Source of the DNA: an uncultured Lachnospiraceae bacterium
GTDB taxonomy: Bacteria > Bacillota > Clostridia > Lachnospirales > Lachnospiraceae
Length of the DNA stretch: 64,000 bases
Assembly (NCBI GenBank): GCA_910586095.1
Contig: CAJUHQ010000003.1
Location: forward strand, 1-64,000
Direction of reading: 5' to 3'
The notes under the pieces are model-generated. The model saw nothing but the letters and a program-made list of their open reading frames with translations. It searched no databases and was not told the origin of the DNA. A program made the translations under genes and the position numbers. Within the stretch, counting starts at the first letter, position 1; each line of letters begins with the position of its first letter. Positions 26,541 through 36,831 of the stretch are shown piece after piece.

Positions 26541-27059
26541 GTGGCAAGCTTATTGGAAAACCTGATTGAAGTGCTCAGCAGCGAGAATGAAGCTTATGAG
26601 AAGTTGATAAGTCTTGCTGAGAGCAAAACTCCTGCCATTGTAGCGGGAGATATTGAGAAACTTGCAAAAATCACGGAGGATGAACAAGAGATCGTAGGCA
26701 CAATCCAAGGAATGGAGAAGCAAAGAAATAAATTTCTGGCTGATATTGCCAACGTAGTGAACAAGGATGTTACATCATTGAAACTATTAGACCTGATTCA
26801 GATGCTCGAGAAGATGCCTGACCAGCAAAAATTGCTGGAGGGAATTCAAAAACGTTTGAGAGTTACCATAGACCAGCTAAAAGCAATCAACGATAAAAAT
26901 CAAATGCTATTGGCGGATAAACTTGAAATGGTAGATTTTAATCTCAACATGATACGAGCTATGAAGTCTGCGCCGCAAACAGCCAATTACTCAAAAGATG
27001 CATATACAAACGGGCAAGCGCTTGGTATCTTTCATGGTGGTTTCGACGCAAAACAATAA
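26541..27059 (+). CDS. flgN: Flagellar export chaperone FlgN
   Basis: This 172-aa helical protein matches FlgN, the chaperone of hook-associated proteins FlgK and FlgL. It begins LLENLIEVLSSENEAYEKL and contains the coiled coil IVGTIQGMEKQRNKFLADIA. The start is GTG at 26541 after AAGGAAGG. flgK follows within 25 nt, consistent with chaperone and cargo being co-expressed. Confidence 0.88.
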   Translation: MASLLENLIEVLSSENEAYEKLISLAESKTPAIVAGDIEKLAKITEDEQEIVGTIQGMEKQRNKFLADIANVVNKDVTSLKLLDLIQMLEKMPDQQKLLEGIQKRLRVTIDQLKAINDKNQMLLADKLEMVDFNLNMIRAMKSAPQTANYSKDAYTNGQALGIFHGGFDAKQ

Positions 27060-27083
27060 CGGCGAAACGCGAGGAGAGATACC

Positions 27084-28886
27084 ATGTCTTTATTTGGAGC
27101 ATTATTTATAGGTGATAGTGGCATACGCACATCACAAAATGCGCTCAATACTGTAGCGCACAACTTATCTAATATGAATACAATCGGATATGTACGTCAG
27201 CAAGTGATGCAATCCGATACTACATATTCTAATCCGAACAGTTCCGTCAGAGGGTTTAACAACCAGATCGGAGACGGTGTCAAATATTCTGAGTGCAGAC
27301 ACGTCAGAGATACTTTTCTTGATGCAGATTACCGCGACAAAGCGGGCAGATTATCCTACTATGAAGTTTCATATGCATCTGTTCTTGAGATTGAGGACAT
27401 TTTGGGCGAATTTGATGACTCCGCTTTTAGTAAGTCTGTCAAAAACTTTTGGACATCAATGCAAGAGTTGGCAAAAAGCCCTAATGATCCTACCAATATT
27501 TCAATGTTGGTATCACGGGCAGCAAGCTTTATTGAAAATGCAACATCTGTGTATAAATCATTCCAAGAATATCAAGACAATTTAAATAGACAGGTCAAAA
27601 ATGCGATTAACAATATTAATGCTATAGGAAAGCGCATCCATGAATTGAACAGAGAGATTTCTAAGATTGAGGTCGGAGGCGTTGAGAATGCAAACGATCT
27701 TCGCGATGAGCGCGATGCTTTGTTAGACACACTCTCAGAATATGGTAATATCAAATACCATGAAGATGAGAATAGTGTTGTGACAGTTCGATTTAATGGA
27801 ACAGATTTTGTGACACAGGACAGAGCGTTTGAGATGAAAACGCTCACAGATGAAAAAACCGGATACGTGACACCGTATTGGGAGCACAATGTCATGTATA
27901 AGACAACTGCAAGTGGAGAGAGAATTCCAGACTATTCTTCTGCATATGTGTTTGATCTCACAGAGGAGATTTCAACTAAGAGAGACACAGATGTCGGATC
28001 GCTTAGGGCACTGCTTTTAGCGCGTGGCGATCATGTTGCAGATTATACAGATATGGATATTTCTATGTGTACAGAGAGAAAACTTCAGGCACTAGGAATA
28101 ACCGCAGAGGAGTATAACAGCGAATACGGACTGGAATATTATAATAAATATATTTCTAACTCGATTGTGATGAATATCGAGGCAGAGTTCGATCATTTAA
28201 TCAATGTCATTTCGACGACAGTTAATAAAGTATTAGCAGAAAACTGCGATCCTGTGAGCGGATATCTGTGCAATGAAGATGGCTCACCAATGCAGATTTT
28301 CTTAAAGAAATCTTCCAATCCATACGAGAAAGTCATGCTTTCAGACAAGGAAGTAGATCTCCTTCGTGCACAAGGTGTAGAGCTTCATCAGGTATATGAT
28401 TCAAATAAGAAGCCTATTACAGGAATGTATTGGAAGTTTGTTGGAGAAGAGGGTGACAATAAGTTCTCACTCTATAACTGCTCTAATTTGAAAATCAACC
28501 AAAAACTGTTACAAACACCTTCACTTCTTGGCTTTAAGAAGGAGGAAGAGTCGGTTGACTTTAATCTAGGTGAGAAATTTGTGCAGGCTTTCGAGAAGGC
28601 AGAAATTTATCTCAATCCTCATGCTACCGCACCAACTACATTTGAGAATTGCTATATTGATTTAGTCAATGGATTTGCCACAGTAGGAAATGTGTGTAAA
28701 GGGTATTATGAATATGGGCAGCTTGCCTTAGAGCAATCTGAGAATGAGCGCCAAACTGTAATTGGAGTATCCTCAGATGAAGAGCTAGAGCATATGCTTA
28801 TGTATCAAAATGCATACAATGCAGCAAGTCGGTATATCAATGTGGTGAACGATCTGTTAGACACTTTGCTTGGAATGGGTGCATAG
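27084..28886 (+). CDS. flgK: Flagellar hook-associated protein FlgK (copy 1)
   Basis: FlgK forms the first hook-filament junction ring. The N-terminal D0 domain has GIRTSQNALNTVAHNLSNMN and IGYVRQ. The helical D1 has the motif VGGVENANDLRDERDALLDTLSEYG (quoted in part: NDLRDERDALLD). The C-terminus ends in a helix with MYQNAYNAASRYINVVNDLLDTLL. Length 600 aa. A second flgK-type gene follows after 38 nt, so this locus carries two FlgK-class proteins. Confidence 0.92.
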   Translation: MSLFGALFIGDSGIRTSQNALNTVAHNLSNMNTIGYVRQQVMQSDTTYSNPNSSVRGFNNQIGDGVKYSECRHVRDTFLDADYRDKAGRLSYYEVSYASVLEIEDILGEFDDSAFSKSVKNFWTSMQELAKSPNDPTNISMLVSRAASFIENATSVYKSFQEYQDNLNRQVKNAINNINAIGKRIHELNREISKIEVGGVENANDLRDERDALLDTLSEYGNIKYHEDENSVVTVRFNGTDFVTQDRAFEMKTLTDEKTGYVTPYWEHNVMYKTTASGERIPDYSSAYVFDLTEEISTKRDTDVGSLRALLLARGDHVADYTDMDISMCTERKLQALGITAEEYNSEYGLEYYNKYISNSIVMNIEAEFDHLINVISTTVNKVLAENCDPVSGYLCNEDGSPMQIFLKKSSNPYEKVMLSDKEVDLLRAQGVELHQVYDSNKKPITGMYWKFVGEEGDNKFSLYNCSNLKINQKLLQTPSLLGFKKEEESVDFNLGEKFVQAFEKAEIYLNPHATAPTTFENCYIDLVNGFATVGNVCKGYYEYGQLALEQSENERQTVIGVSSDEELEHMLMYQNAYNAASRYINVVNDLLDTLLGMGA

Positions 28887-28924
28887 ATTGAAATAAGGTA
28901 GTGTGTTAAGAAAGGAGAATATCA

Positions 28925-30808
28925 ATGCCATCAGCTTTTATGGGATTAAATGTTGCGTATTCAGGACTTGTGGCAGCAAATGCAGGTTTGAATACAACAG
29001 CAAATAATATAGCAAACGTCGAGACAGAAGGATATACAAGACAGGTGGTCAATCAGGCAGCAGCAACAGCGCTACAGGCATATGCGCAGTATGGTTGCGT
29101 GGGAGCAGGTGTCGATATATTAGGCGCGGAGCGTGTACGTGATATCTATTATGATGAGAAGTACTGGACCAACAATGGTAAACTTGGAGAAGCCGATAAA
29201 AAAGCATATTATTGCGATCTGATACAAGACTATTTGAGGGATCAGAGAGGAACAAATGAAGTAAAAGGCTTTACTACAATATTTAGTGAATTCCAGGCAG
29301 CGATGGAGTCGTTGTCTACTCATACAGATGATGATAACTATGCCCTTCAGTTTATTGGGCAGGCGGGAAATTTATGCGAATATTTTCGCATCCTCTACAA
29401 TAATTTTCAGAAAATGCAGACAGATGTCAATGATGAGATTGCGATTTCAGTAAATGAGATTAACAGTATTGGAGAACAAATTGCATCACTCAATAAGCAG
29501 ATTAACACAATAGAGTGCAACGGTAATACAGTGGCAAATGAGCTTCGCGACAAGAGAGATTTGTTGGTCGATCAGCTCTCAGCCGTGATTGATGTTAAGT
29601 GTGAGGAAACGCCAAAACTCGACAAAAATGGCAATCCAACAGGAATGAACGATTATGTTGTGCGTATTGCAGGTGGGCAGGTGCTTGTAGATAGCTATCA
29701 TTATAGACAGCTTGAATGTGTTCCGCGGACTGCATGGCAGAAGGTAAATCAAAATGATGTGGATGGTCTGTATGATATTGTCTGGACTGATACAGAACAG
29801 GATTTTGGACTGTTAGGAGGCAATGTAAGTGGCGAGTTAAAAGGTCTGTTTGAGATGCGTGATGGTAATAATAATGAGTCATTTCATGGAACAGTTACAG
29901 ATGTGAATACACTCGACAATTCAGTGCGCGTCAAAGTGACAGATGATTATCTAAAGGATATCTCTAAGAGTACATTGCCACTTACAGATGGACGTATTAT
30001 GCTCGGGGGAGAGTATTACTATTACGACAATTTTGAGTTTGAGATCGACGAGCAAGGGGAGTGCTACTATACCTTTAAGATGTCAAATAACACTAGCAGA
30101 AATCCCGTGTTAGCAAATTATAAACTAGAGGGACAGAGTGCAAGGGTTGGCGAGCAAGTCAATTATCAAGGAATTCCATATTATATGGAACAGATGAATG
30201 AGTGGGTACGTGATTACGCATATAATTTTAACAAGATTTATGGAGTGGAAGGCGCAACAGATTTAGATGGGAATGTGCGTGGACCAGGCAATCTGTTTTT
30301 CACAGGTGACAAAAAAACAGGTGGTGGACAGTATACATTAAATACTGAACTTGGCACAAAGAAATATAACAGTGCCAGCCAAGATGGATACCACAATCTT
30401 ACAGCAGGAAATATTAATGTGGAGCAATCTGTACAGAATGATCCGCGAACCTTTACTACGCATGTGGGTGAGACAGAAGGACCAGCGTATTATAATATTG
30501 TAAATGATTTGAAGGATCTGGCAACAAATCAGGAAAAAATGTCATTTAGAGGATGTAGTGCAACAAAGTTTTTGGATTGTCTTTTGGGAGATTCAGCATT
30601 GAATGCACAAAGTGCATTTAGTTTTCAGGAAATTTATTCTAGTATAGAGGAATCTATTGCAAACAGTAGATATTCTGTAAGTGGTGTGGATAATGACGAA
30701 GAGGCAGCCAATATGGTGAAGTTCCAAAATGCATTCAATCTCGCAAGTAAAATGATTTCTGTATTAAATGAGTGTTATGACAGACTGATAACACAGACAG
30801 GCGTATAA
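28925..30808 (+). CDS. flgK: Flagellar hook-associated protein FlgK (copy 2)
   Basis: This 627-aa protein has the same organisation as its neighbour: N-terminal NVAYSGLVAANAGLNTTANN and VETEGYTRQVV, central NTVANELRDKRDLLVDQLS, and C-terminal KFQNAFNLASKMISVLNECYD. It is closer to a classical FlgK at the N-terminus than copy 1. The two may form a mixed junction or be used at different stages; sequence does not decide. AAAGGAG precedes the ATG. Confidence 0.92.
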   Translation: MPSAFMGLNVAYSGLVAANAGLNTTANNIANVETEGYTRQVVNQAAATALQAYAQYGCVGAGVDILGAERVRDIYYDEKYWTNNGKLGEADKKAYYCDLIQDYLRDQRGTNEVKGFTTIFSEFQAAMESLSTHTDDDNYALQFIGQAGNLCEYFRILYNNFQKMQTDVNDEIAISVNEINSIGEQIASLNKQINTIECNGNTVANELRDKRDLLVDQLSAVIDVKCEETPKLDKNGNPTGMNDYVVRIAGGQVLVDSYHYRQLECVPRTAWQKVNQNDVDGLYDIVWTDTEQDFGLLGGNVSGELKGLFEMRDGNNNESFHGTVTDVNTLDNSVRVKVTDDYLKDISKSTLPLTDGRIMLGGEYYYYDNFEFEIDEQGECYYTFKMSNNTSRNPVLANYKLEGQSARVGEQVNYQGIPYYMEQMNEWVRDYAYNFNKIYGVEGATDLDGNVRGPGNLFFTGDKKTGGGQYTLNTELGTKKYNSASQDGYHNLTAGNINVEQSVQNDPRTFTTHVGETEGPAYYNIVNDLKDLATNQEKMSFRGCSATKFLDCLLGDSALNAQSAFSFQEIYSSIEESIANSRYSVSGVDNDEEAANMVKFQNAFNLASKMISVLNECYDRLITQTGV

Positions 30809-30911
30809 AATATAAAGATTTGATTCTGGTTTTTAACCAAGTGTTCGGTTTGTGCAAAGTTTGTTTTGGAGAACATGAATTTGCATGATGGGAAAGGAGC
30901 ATAGTTATAAT

Positions 30912-32840
30912 ATGGCAATGCGTATTACGACTAAGATGATGCAAAACACATCACTTAGAAATTTGAATACTAATAAAGCGCTTGAGGCAAAGCTGACCAA
31001 TCAGCTCTCAACAGGTAAGAAAATAGACAGGCCTTCTGACGATCCAGTCATAGCGATCCGCGCACTGAGGCTCAATGCATCTCTTGACAAAATTGAACAG
31101 TATTATGGAAAGAATGCATCAGATGCGGAGAGTTGGCTCGATCTGACTTCGTCAGCAATCAGTACAGTAAACGGGATATTAGAAACGGATATCAAACAAA
31201 ATATTAGTAGAGCAAAAAATACCTATCAGACATATGAGCAAAGGCAAATGATTATCGAAAGTCTCAAAAATGCGATTGATGAGATTTATTCTGTGGGAAA
31301 TGCTGACAGTGCAGGGCGTTCTATCTTCACAGGATATCGCACCGACCTGCCATTGTCTTTCAAGGCAGATAAGACAGATCGGTATACAATCACGCAGCAG
31401 CTCACAAATCTTGATATTGACACCGTATCCTTTATTTCTACAGGGATGCTAAAAAACATTAACGAGGGAAATTTCAATACTTTTGATGAAAATCAATATA
31501 AAGTAAGCACCAATGATATTTATAGAATACGACTTGCATATTCGGATATTGATATTCAGGCTCCAGAGGCAGGAGGGGCGACAACATCATATAGTGCATA
31601 CGTGAATTTGGGATACATGTCCAACACAATCACCACAGTAGACGGTGCAAGTCTTGCTACGCCATCTTTCACGGCCTATGTAAATATTGACACATCAGAA
31701 CGCACGGATAAGGCAATTATTTCTTTGGCTGAGTTGAGTGGTGGCACACTGACAACGGTTGCGTTTGGCACTGTACCTGCGGGAAGCGGAGCAGAGATTG
31801 TCAATGGTAAATTAAAGCTCTCAGAGGGAGCAAGCGTTACTGTCAATGGATATGTTGTAAAATTCCAGGATGGAAAAGTGTCTGTGACAAGTACAAAGAC
31901 ACAGCCGCAGGAGACGGTAAGCGTTGGCTACAAGAAGGAAACAGACGCTGAGGGCAAGAGTACAGTTGCGTATGACGAAAAATATCAGACCTCATTGAAA
32001 GTGGATAATTTCTATCCGAGCAGTACGAGCGATGCAGCATACCAATCTGTGATGGATAATCCTGACCAAATAACATATGTTGCGGATACTGGAGAACTGT
32101 TGCTTGGAAAAAAAATACAGGAGAGATTGTCAAAACTTCCTAATGATGCAGAACTTCGTGTTTCTTATGACAAGACACAATGGAAAAAGAATGACCTAGA
32201 TCCAATCCATTATTTCTACACGGAGAAGGAAGCGCCAGATGGCACAGGAAGAACGTTAAAATATAACGAGAACTTTCTTCGTGATCCGTCGGCTAGTGGA
32301 AAACAAATTATTGAGTATGATGTGGGAAACAATCAATCACTGCGTGTAAATACTACAGCGGATGAGTTCCTTAATCATGACATTGCAAGAGATGCAGATG
32401 AAGTGTATACCATGTTAGAAGAGTATGGTGTCATTGATGAGCGCTACTTAACAGTGGAGGAGATGATTAAGTCCGACAAGTATGTAGGTGATGATCTCAC
32501 AAAATTAAAACAAGAACTAGAGGCGCTTGGTAAGGCGCGAACAATGATTGGTGATAAAATTGCAAAGCGTTGTGATGAGTTGCTAAAGGATTGTGACAGG
32601 TATCTTAAGCGTGGACAAGTGGCGGAGACAAACTGTGGTGCTAGAGGCAAGCGACTTGAACTGATACAAAACCGTTTGAATATGCAACAGACCAGTTTTG
32701 AGGAACTTGTAGGCAACAATGAGGATGCAGATTATTCAGAACTTGTTATTCAGATGAAGAGTATTCAGATGACATATGAGGCGGCATTGTCCTCCATAAG
32801 CTATGTGATGCAGACTTCTCTGTTGGATTTTATCAGATAA
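30912..32840 (+). CDS. flgL: Flagellar hook-associated protein FlgL
   Basis: FlgL is the second junction protein, between FlgK and flagellin. The N-terminus MAMRITTKMMQNTSLRNLN and LSTGKKIDRPSDDPV is characteristic. The C-terminus has QTSFEELVGNNEDADYSEL and a final helix ending QTSLLDFIR. At 642 aa it is about twice the size of the enteric protein because of a large central insertion (about residues 170-500) that should be exposed. I use the ATG at 30912; an upstream in-frame ATG at 30885 overlaps the ribosome binding site region. Confidence 0.93.
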   Translation: MAMRITTKMMQNTSLRNLNTNKALEAKLTNQLSTGKKIDRPSDDPVIAIRALRLNASLDKIEQYYGKNASDAESWLDLTSSAISTVNGILETDIKQNISRAKNTYQTYEQRQMIIESLKNAIDEIYSVGNADSAGRSIFTGYRTDLPLSFKADKTDRYTITQQLTNLDIDTVSFISTGMLKNINEGNFNTFDENQYKVSTNDIYRIRLAYSDIDIQAPEAGGATTSYSAYVNLGYMSNTITTVDGASLATPSFTAYVNIDTSERTDKAIISLAELSGGTLTTVAFGTVPAGSGAEIVNGKLKLSEGASVTVNGYVVKFQDGKVSVTSTKTQPQETVSVGYKKETDAEGKSTVAYDEKYQTSLKVDNFYPSSTSDAAYQSVMDNPDQITYVADTGELLLGKKIQERLSKLPNDAELRVSYDKTQWKKNDLDPIHYFYTEKEAPDGTGRTLKYNENFLRDPSASGKQIIEYDVGNNQSLRVNTTADEFLNHDIARDADEVYTMLEEYGVIDERYLTVEEMIKSDKYVGDDLTKLKQELEALGKARTMIGDKIAKRCDELLKDCDRYLKRGQVAETNCGARGKRLELIQNRLNMQQTSFEELVGNNEDADYSELVIQMKSIQMTYEAALSSISYVMQTSLLDFIR

Positions 32841-32903
32841 TAAATATACCTACAATTCAGATTTTGTTAGGGAATAACAATAAAATGTGACAAGGATATG
32901 GCG

Positions 32904-32941
32904 CGAATTACATAAGTATGATACAATACTTATGTAATTCG
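32904..32941. terminator. 16-bp perfect inverted repeat between flgL and fliW
   Basis: CGAATTACATAAGTAT and its exact reverse complement flank a 6-nt loop, followed by TTATCGTTTTTG. It may end flgL transcripts or serve as an operator for fliW. Confidence 0.7.
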
Positions 32942-32993
32942 TTATCGTTTTTGTTATGACAAGAATTATACGACTGAAATGGAGTGAACAGTT

Positions 32994-33461
32994 ATGGTAG
33001 AAGTAACGACGAAGGCATTTGGGAAGATTGCCATAGAGGAGGATAAAATTATCCGCTTTGAACATGGGATCTTAGGCTTTCCTGATTTGAAAGAGTTTAC
33101 CCTTATTTATGATCTTGAGAAAGGCTCTGATGCAAGTATTAAGTGGCTTCAATCACTGCAAGAGCCGAATTTTGCAATGCCAGTGATGAATCCAGAGCTG
33201 GTGATGGAAGGATATACACCAATGTTTGACAAGGAGCTTTTAAAGCCGTTAGGCAACAATCTTGACAGTGCGGACCTTTTGATGTTTGTAACCGTGACCG
33301 TGCCAAAGGATATTACAAAGCTTACTGTAAACCTAAAAGCGCCCATTATTGTGAATGTGGAAGAGCGCAAAGCGGTACAATTAATATGTGATGATGATTC
33401 CTATAGCATCAAATATGCAATCTATGATAAGCTGATGGCAAAAAAGTCGGTACAGGCATAA
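32994..33461 (+). CDS. fliW: Flagellar assembly factor FliW
   Basis: FliW binds flagellin and, when free, binds CsrA and stops it repressing flagellin translation. The 155-aa protein shows the family pattern: RFEHGILGFPDLKEFTLI, then LQEPNFAMPVMNP, ADLLMFVTVTVPKD and NLKAPIIVN. csrA follows after 43 nt, the standard fliW-csrA pair. Flagellin leaders with CsrA-type sites are found elsewhere in this window. Confidence 0.96.
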   Translation: MVEVTTKAFGKIAIEEDKIIRFEHGILGFPDLKEFTLIYDLEKGSDASIKWLQSLQEPNFAMPVMNPELVMEGYTPMFDKELLKPLGNNLDSADLLMFVTVTVPKDITKLTVNLKAPIIVNVEERKAVQLICDDDSYSIKYAIYDKLMAKKSVQA

Positions 33462-33504
33462 ACATGCGTGGCGGACAGACTATAGAAAGAAGGCAGGTGA
33501 AGAT

Positions 33505-33726
33505 ATGCTGGCGCTATCAAGAAAAAAAGGCGAAGCTCTGATGATAAACAATGACATTGAAATAACAGTGCTTGATATAAAAGGAGAGCAAGTTAAAATT
33601 GGAATTGCGGCTCCTAAGGAAGTACCTGTATACCGTAAAGAGGTATACATTCAAATACAGGAAGCAAACAAAGAAGCGGCGGATAATACGGCAGCAGTGA
33701 AACAGTTGGCAGATTTGTTTCAATAA
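33505..33726 (+). CDS. csrA: Carbon storage / translational regulator CsrA
   Basis: CsrA is a small dimeric RNA-binding protein that blocks translation by binding GGA motifs at Shine-Dalgarno sequences. The 73-aa protein reads MLALSRKKGEALMIN, VKIGIAAPKEVPVYRKEVY, the conserved beta-strand and RNA-binding residues. It is partnered with fliW directly upstream. The expected targets are the flagellin leaders at 49707-49866 and 52004-52177. Confidence 0.97.
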   Translation: MLALSRKKGEALMINNDIEITVLDIKGEQVKIGIAAPKEVPVYRKEVYIQIQEANKEAADNTAAVKQLADLFQ

Positions 33727-33851
33727 AGTAAAGACAAAGAATTTTAATCAATTTGCGTGGGTGAACTATTCGTGAGATAATAAGATCTATGTGAGTGTAG
33801 AAGATGCACATTTTATTTTGGAGCAGTTTTATAATTTTTTAATAACGGCTA

Positions 33852-33879
33852 TAAACATTTTGGATGTTTTAACCGATAA
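33852..33879 (+). promoter_or_regulatory. Sigma-28 promoter of flaG-fliD
   Basis: TAAACATT and ACCGATAA are spaced by 12 nt, 195 nt upstream of flaG. The rest of the gap 33727-34074 holds no gene. Confidence 0.7.
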
Positions 33880-34074
33880 AAACTATAACTGAAACCATAA
33901 ATAACTGTTAGTGTCTCTTTGTTGCTATAGGGCGATAGCGTCGAGAGAGTAGACATGTGAACAGCAGTGCAGAGACAGTTCATAATGTGTGTACAGTATG
34001 TACAATACTAAAAAATATGGCATCTGCATGAATAATATGTATGTACATGGATAGGAAACATGGAGGTGAGAAGC

Positions 34075-34539
34075 ATGTATATAGATTCAATCAGTAAAAA
34101 AGTGTCGGCGAAACCAACAGCTAGTGCAACTCAAACCAGTACGCCCAAAATGGTAGCTGCACCCGATACAACGAGTATAGCTAGTGTGGAATCCACGGAA
34201 GGAAGTACACAGCAAGCCCATGAGAACCCCGCGTTTGCTTATACTGGGACAGATGCACGCACACAGAATACATCTTCTGCACGGGCAGAAGCACGTATAT
34301 CGGAGGAAAAGCAGGCACTAGAACAGGAAAAAATAAAAAAAGCAATCGAGAAGATGAACGTGCAGCTTCAAAATTCTGAGGTGAAGTTCGGTATTCACGA
34401 GAAAACAGACAGGGTAACGATTAAATTTGTCGATAAGGAAACCAAGGAAGTCATAAAAGAGTTCCCTCCAGAAAAGACACTGGATATGATTGCAAAATGT
34501 ATGGAGTTGGCGGGAGTTCTTGTAGATGAAAGACTCTGA
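34075..34539 (+). CDS. flaG: Flagellar protein FlaG
   Basis: FlaG family proteins affect filament length. This 154-aa protein has a long low-complexity Ser/Thr/Ala N-terminal half, then the conserved C-terminal domain: MNVQLQNSEVKFGIHEKTD, RVTIKFVDKETKEVIKEFP. It lies upstream of fliD as in many Gram-positives. The start at 34075 follows TGGAGGTGAG. Confidence 0.9.
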   Translation: MYIDSISKKVSAKPTASATQTSTPKMVAAPDTTSIASVESTEGSTQQAHENPAFAYTGTDARTQNTSSARAEARISEEKQALEQEKIKKAIEKMNVQLQNSEVKFGIHEKTDRVTIKFVDKETKEVIKEFPPEKTLDMIAKCMELAGVLVDERL

Positions 34540-34670
34540 TGAATATGGTTCCATCTTACAAAAAGCAATAAGAAGTAGTTTAAAATATCAGAGGTTTTTA
34601 AAAGATAAAAATCTTTACATTGCAAATTTGGCTAGCACTCTAACAGGTGTCAGCAGTATGGAGGATTAGT

Positions 34671-36251
34671 ATGTCAGATAGAATGAGATTAACAGGAATG
34701 TATTCAGGGATGGATACAGAAGCTATTGTGCAACAGTTAGTTCAGACAAAACAGAAAAAGGTAGATGATCTTAAAGGAGATCAAAAAAAGCTTGAGTGGA
34801 AACAGAATGCGTGGCAAGATCTTAACTCTAAGATTTACAATTTATATAGCACAACGCTTTCAAAATTGCGTATGTCAGGGGCTTTCAAGACACGTAAGAC
34901 CACCATATCTGATCCGACAAAAGCTACAGTGACAGCAACAGGAAATGCACTTAATGGTACACAAACGCTCAAAGTCAATTCGCTTGCAAAAGCGGGGTAT
35001 ATGACAGGAGCTAAGTTTGATACCAATATCAAACTCACTAGTCAAAATAATATAAAAGGTTTGGACCCAGGATTGGTAGGACAGACACTCAAGATTGAGG
35101 GAATGGCTACTATCACAAAAAAAGATGGTACTACTGTAAATGAGATGAGGTCAAAAGAGGTTACAATCACAGAGAACATGACATTTGATGACCTTATCAA
35201 TGAATTTAAAACGGGTGATCCAGATGCTAGTAAGTCCGAGGAGAGCGTAAAATTCAATATTGATTTTCGGTTTGACGAGGAAAATCAAAGATTCTTTATT
35301 TCTTCCACAGAAACTGGAAAGGAAAATGATTTTACAGTGTCTGGCTCTGCAATCACAAAGCTTGGCTTAGATGTAAATGCGCAGTATTCTAATAATTCTC
35401 AGTGTACAAAGCAGGAGGCAAAAGATGCTTCTATCACCTTGAATGGAGCAGACTTTGAGTCATCTTCTAATACTTTTAATATTAATGGACTTACAATCAA
35501 CGCGATGGGCGTTACAGATGAGAACGAAGAAATCTCAATTGTTACATCGACAGATGTTGATGGAATTTATGATACAATCAAGGACTTCTTTACCGAGTAC
35601 AATGAGCTAATCAATGAGATGGATAAGCTGTACAATGCGGATTCTGCTAGAAAGTATAACATGCTTTCCGCAGAAGAGAAAGAAGCGATGACAGATGACG
35701 AGATCGAGACATGGGAGAATACGATCAAAGGTTCGCTTTTGCGCAAGGATACACAGTTGTCTACTGTTATGAATGCACTCACAAACACAATGTTAGCAGG
35801 GTGCAATGTCAATGGAAAGCAGATGTATCTGTCTGACTTTGGCATCAAGACAACGAACTATTTTACAGCAAAGGATAATGAGCATCATTCATATCACATT
35901 GATGGTGATCCTGATGATGAGGGTGTATCTAGTGAGCCAGATAAGTTAAGAAAAGCCATTATGGAAGATCCAGATGGTGTGGCAGACTTTTTCTCTGGTC
36001 TTTGCAAGAATCTGTACAAAGCATTGGATACACAGATGAAAGAGACTACAGATTATAGTAGTATCTATAAAGTGTACAATGACAAACAGATGAAGAAAGA
36101 TTATGACGCGTATACCAAGAAGATCAAAGAGGCTGAGAAGAAACTCAGTGATTATGAGGATAAATGGTATAACAAATTCTCTGCAATGGAGACAGCGCTC
36201 TCAAAACTTCAGTCTAATCAAAGTGTTGTGTCTAGTATGCTTGGAAATTAA
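34671..36251 (+). CDS. fliD: Flagellar filament capping protein FliD
   Basis: FliD caps the filament tip and folds exported flagellin. The N-terminus RLTGMYSGMDTEAIVQQLVQ and the coiled region KVDDLKGDQKKLEWKQNAWQ are typical. IN-motif domains follow, and the C-terminal part has IYDTIKDFFTEYNELINEMD and a final coiled coil. Length 526 aa. The start at 34671 follows ATGGAGGATTAGT. fliS is downstream, the usual order. Confidence 0.95.
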   Translation: MSDRMRLTGMYSGMDTEAIVQQLVQTKQKKVDDLKGDQKKLEWKQNAWQDLNSKIYNLYSTTLSKLRMSGAFKTRKTTISDPTKATVTATGNALNGTQTLKVNSLAKAGYMTGAKFDTNIKLTSQNNIKGLDPGLVGQTLKIEGMATITKKDGTTVNEMRSKEVTITENMTFDDLINEFKTGDPDASKSEESVKFNIDFRFDEENQRFFISSTETGKENDFTVSGSAITKLGLDVNAQYSNNSQCTKQEAKDASITLNGADFESSSNTFNINGLTINAMGVTDENEEISIVTSTDVDGIYDTIKDFFTEYNELINEMDKLYNADSARKYNMLSAEEKEAMTDDEIETWENTIKGSLLRKDTQLSTVMNALTNTMLAGCNVNGKQMYLSDFGIKTTNYFTAKDNEHHSYHIDGDPDDEGVSSEPDKLRKAIMEDPDGVADFFSGLCKNLYKALDTQMKETTDYSSIYKVYNDKQMKKDYDAYTKKIKEAEKKLSDYEDKWYNKFSAMETALSKLQSNQSVVSSMLGN

Positions 36252-36337
36252 ATCAATAATTGGTAAAGGCAGATTACAATCTAGTGTACTAGTGGTAGCT
36301 TACTAAGGGTTTAAGAAAATGAAAGAGGGAAAAGCGG

Positions 36338-36808
36338 ATGCTGAAACAGAACGGATATGCACAGTATCAAAATGCAAGAATTATGACAGCTTCTCCGGCT
36401 GAATTGACACTGATGCTGTATGAAGGTGCCATAAAATTCGGCAACATTGCCGTGTTGGCAATGGAAAATAAAGATCCTGCAAAGGCGCATGAAAATGTTG
36501 TCAAAGTAGAGAAGATTATACAAAATTTTAGGGATACCTTGGATAAGAAATACCCTGTATGGCAGGAGTTTGAGAAAATATATGTGTATCTACTTCGCAG
36601 ATGTCATGAGGCAAATATTGCAAAGGACCCAAAAATTATGGAGGAAGTTGTAACACACATCCGTTCCATGAGAGACAATTGGAAAGAAGTCATGAAGAAA
36701 GTGGCAGGTGACAAGAGCAATCCTGCGGCACAGGCAAGAGTGGCAGGCGGACAAAAGAATTCCGCAAGCTACACAGCATCGACGGCTGCTAGACGCACGG
36801 GGACATGA
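36338..36808 (+). CDS. fliS: Flagellin export chaperone FliS
   Basis: FliS binds the C-terminal helix of flagellin and prevents early assembly. The 156-aa protein has the family opening YAQYQNARIMTASPAELTLM and LYEGAIKFGNIA. The last 30 residues are a poorly conserved Ala/Gly/Ser tail. It follows fliD. Confidence 0.95.
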   Translation: MLKQNGYAQYQNARIMTASPAELTLMLYEGAIKFGNIAVLAMENKDPAKAHENVVKVEKIIQNFRDTLDKKYPVWQEFEKIYVYLLRRCHEANIAKDPKIMEEVVTHIRSMRDNWKEVMKKVAGDKSNPAAQARVAGGQKNSASYTASTAARRTGT

Positions 36809-36831
36809 TAGGAAATTAAAGGGGAAGGCAT

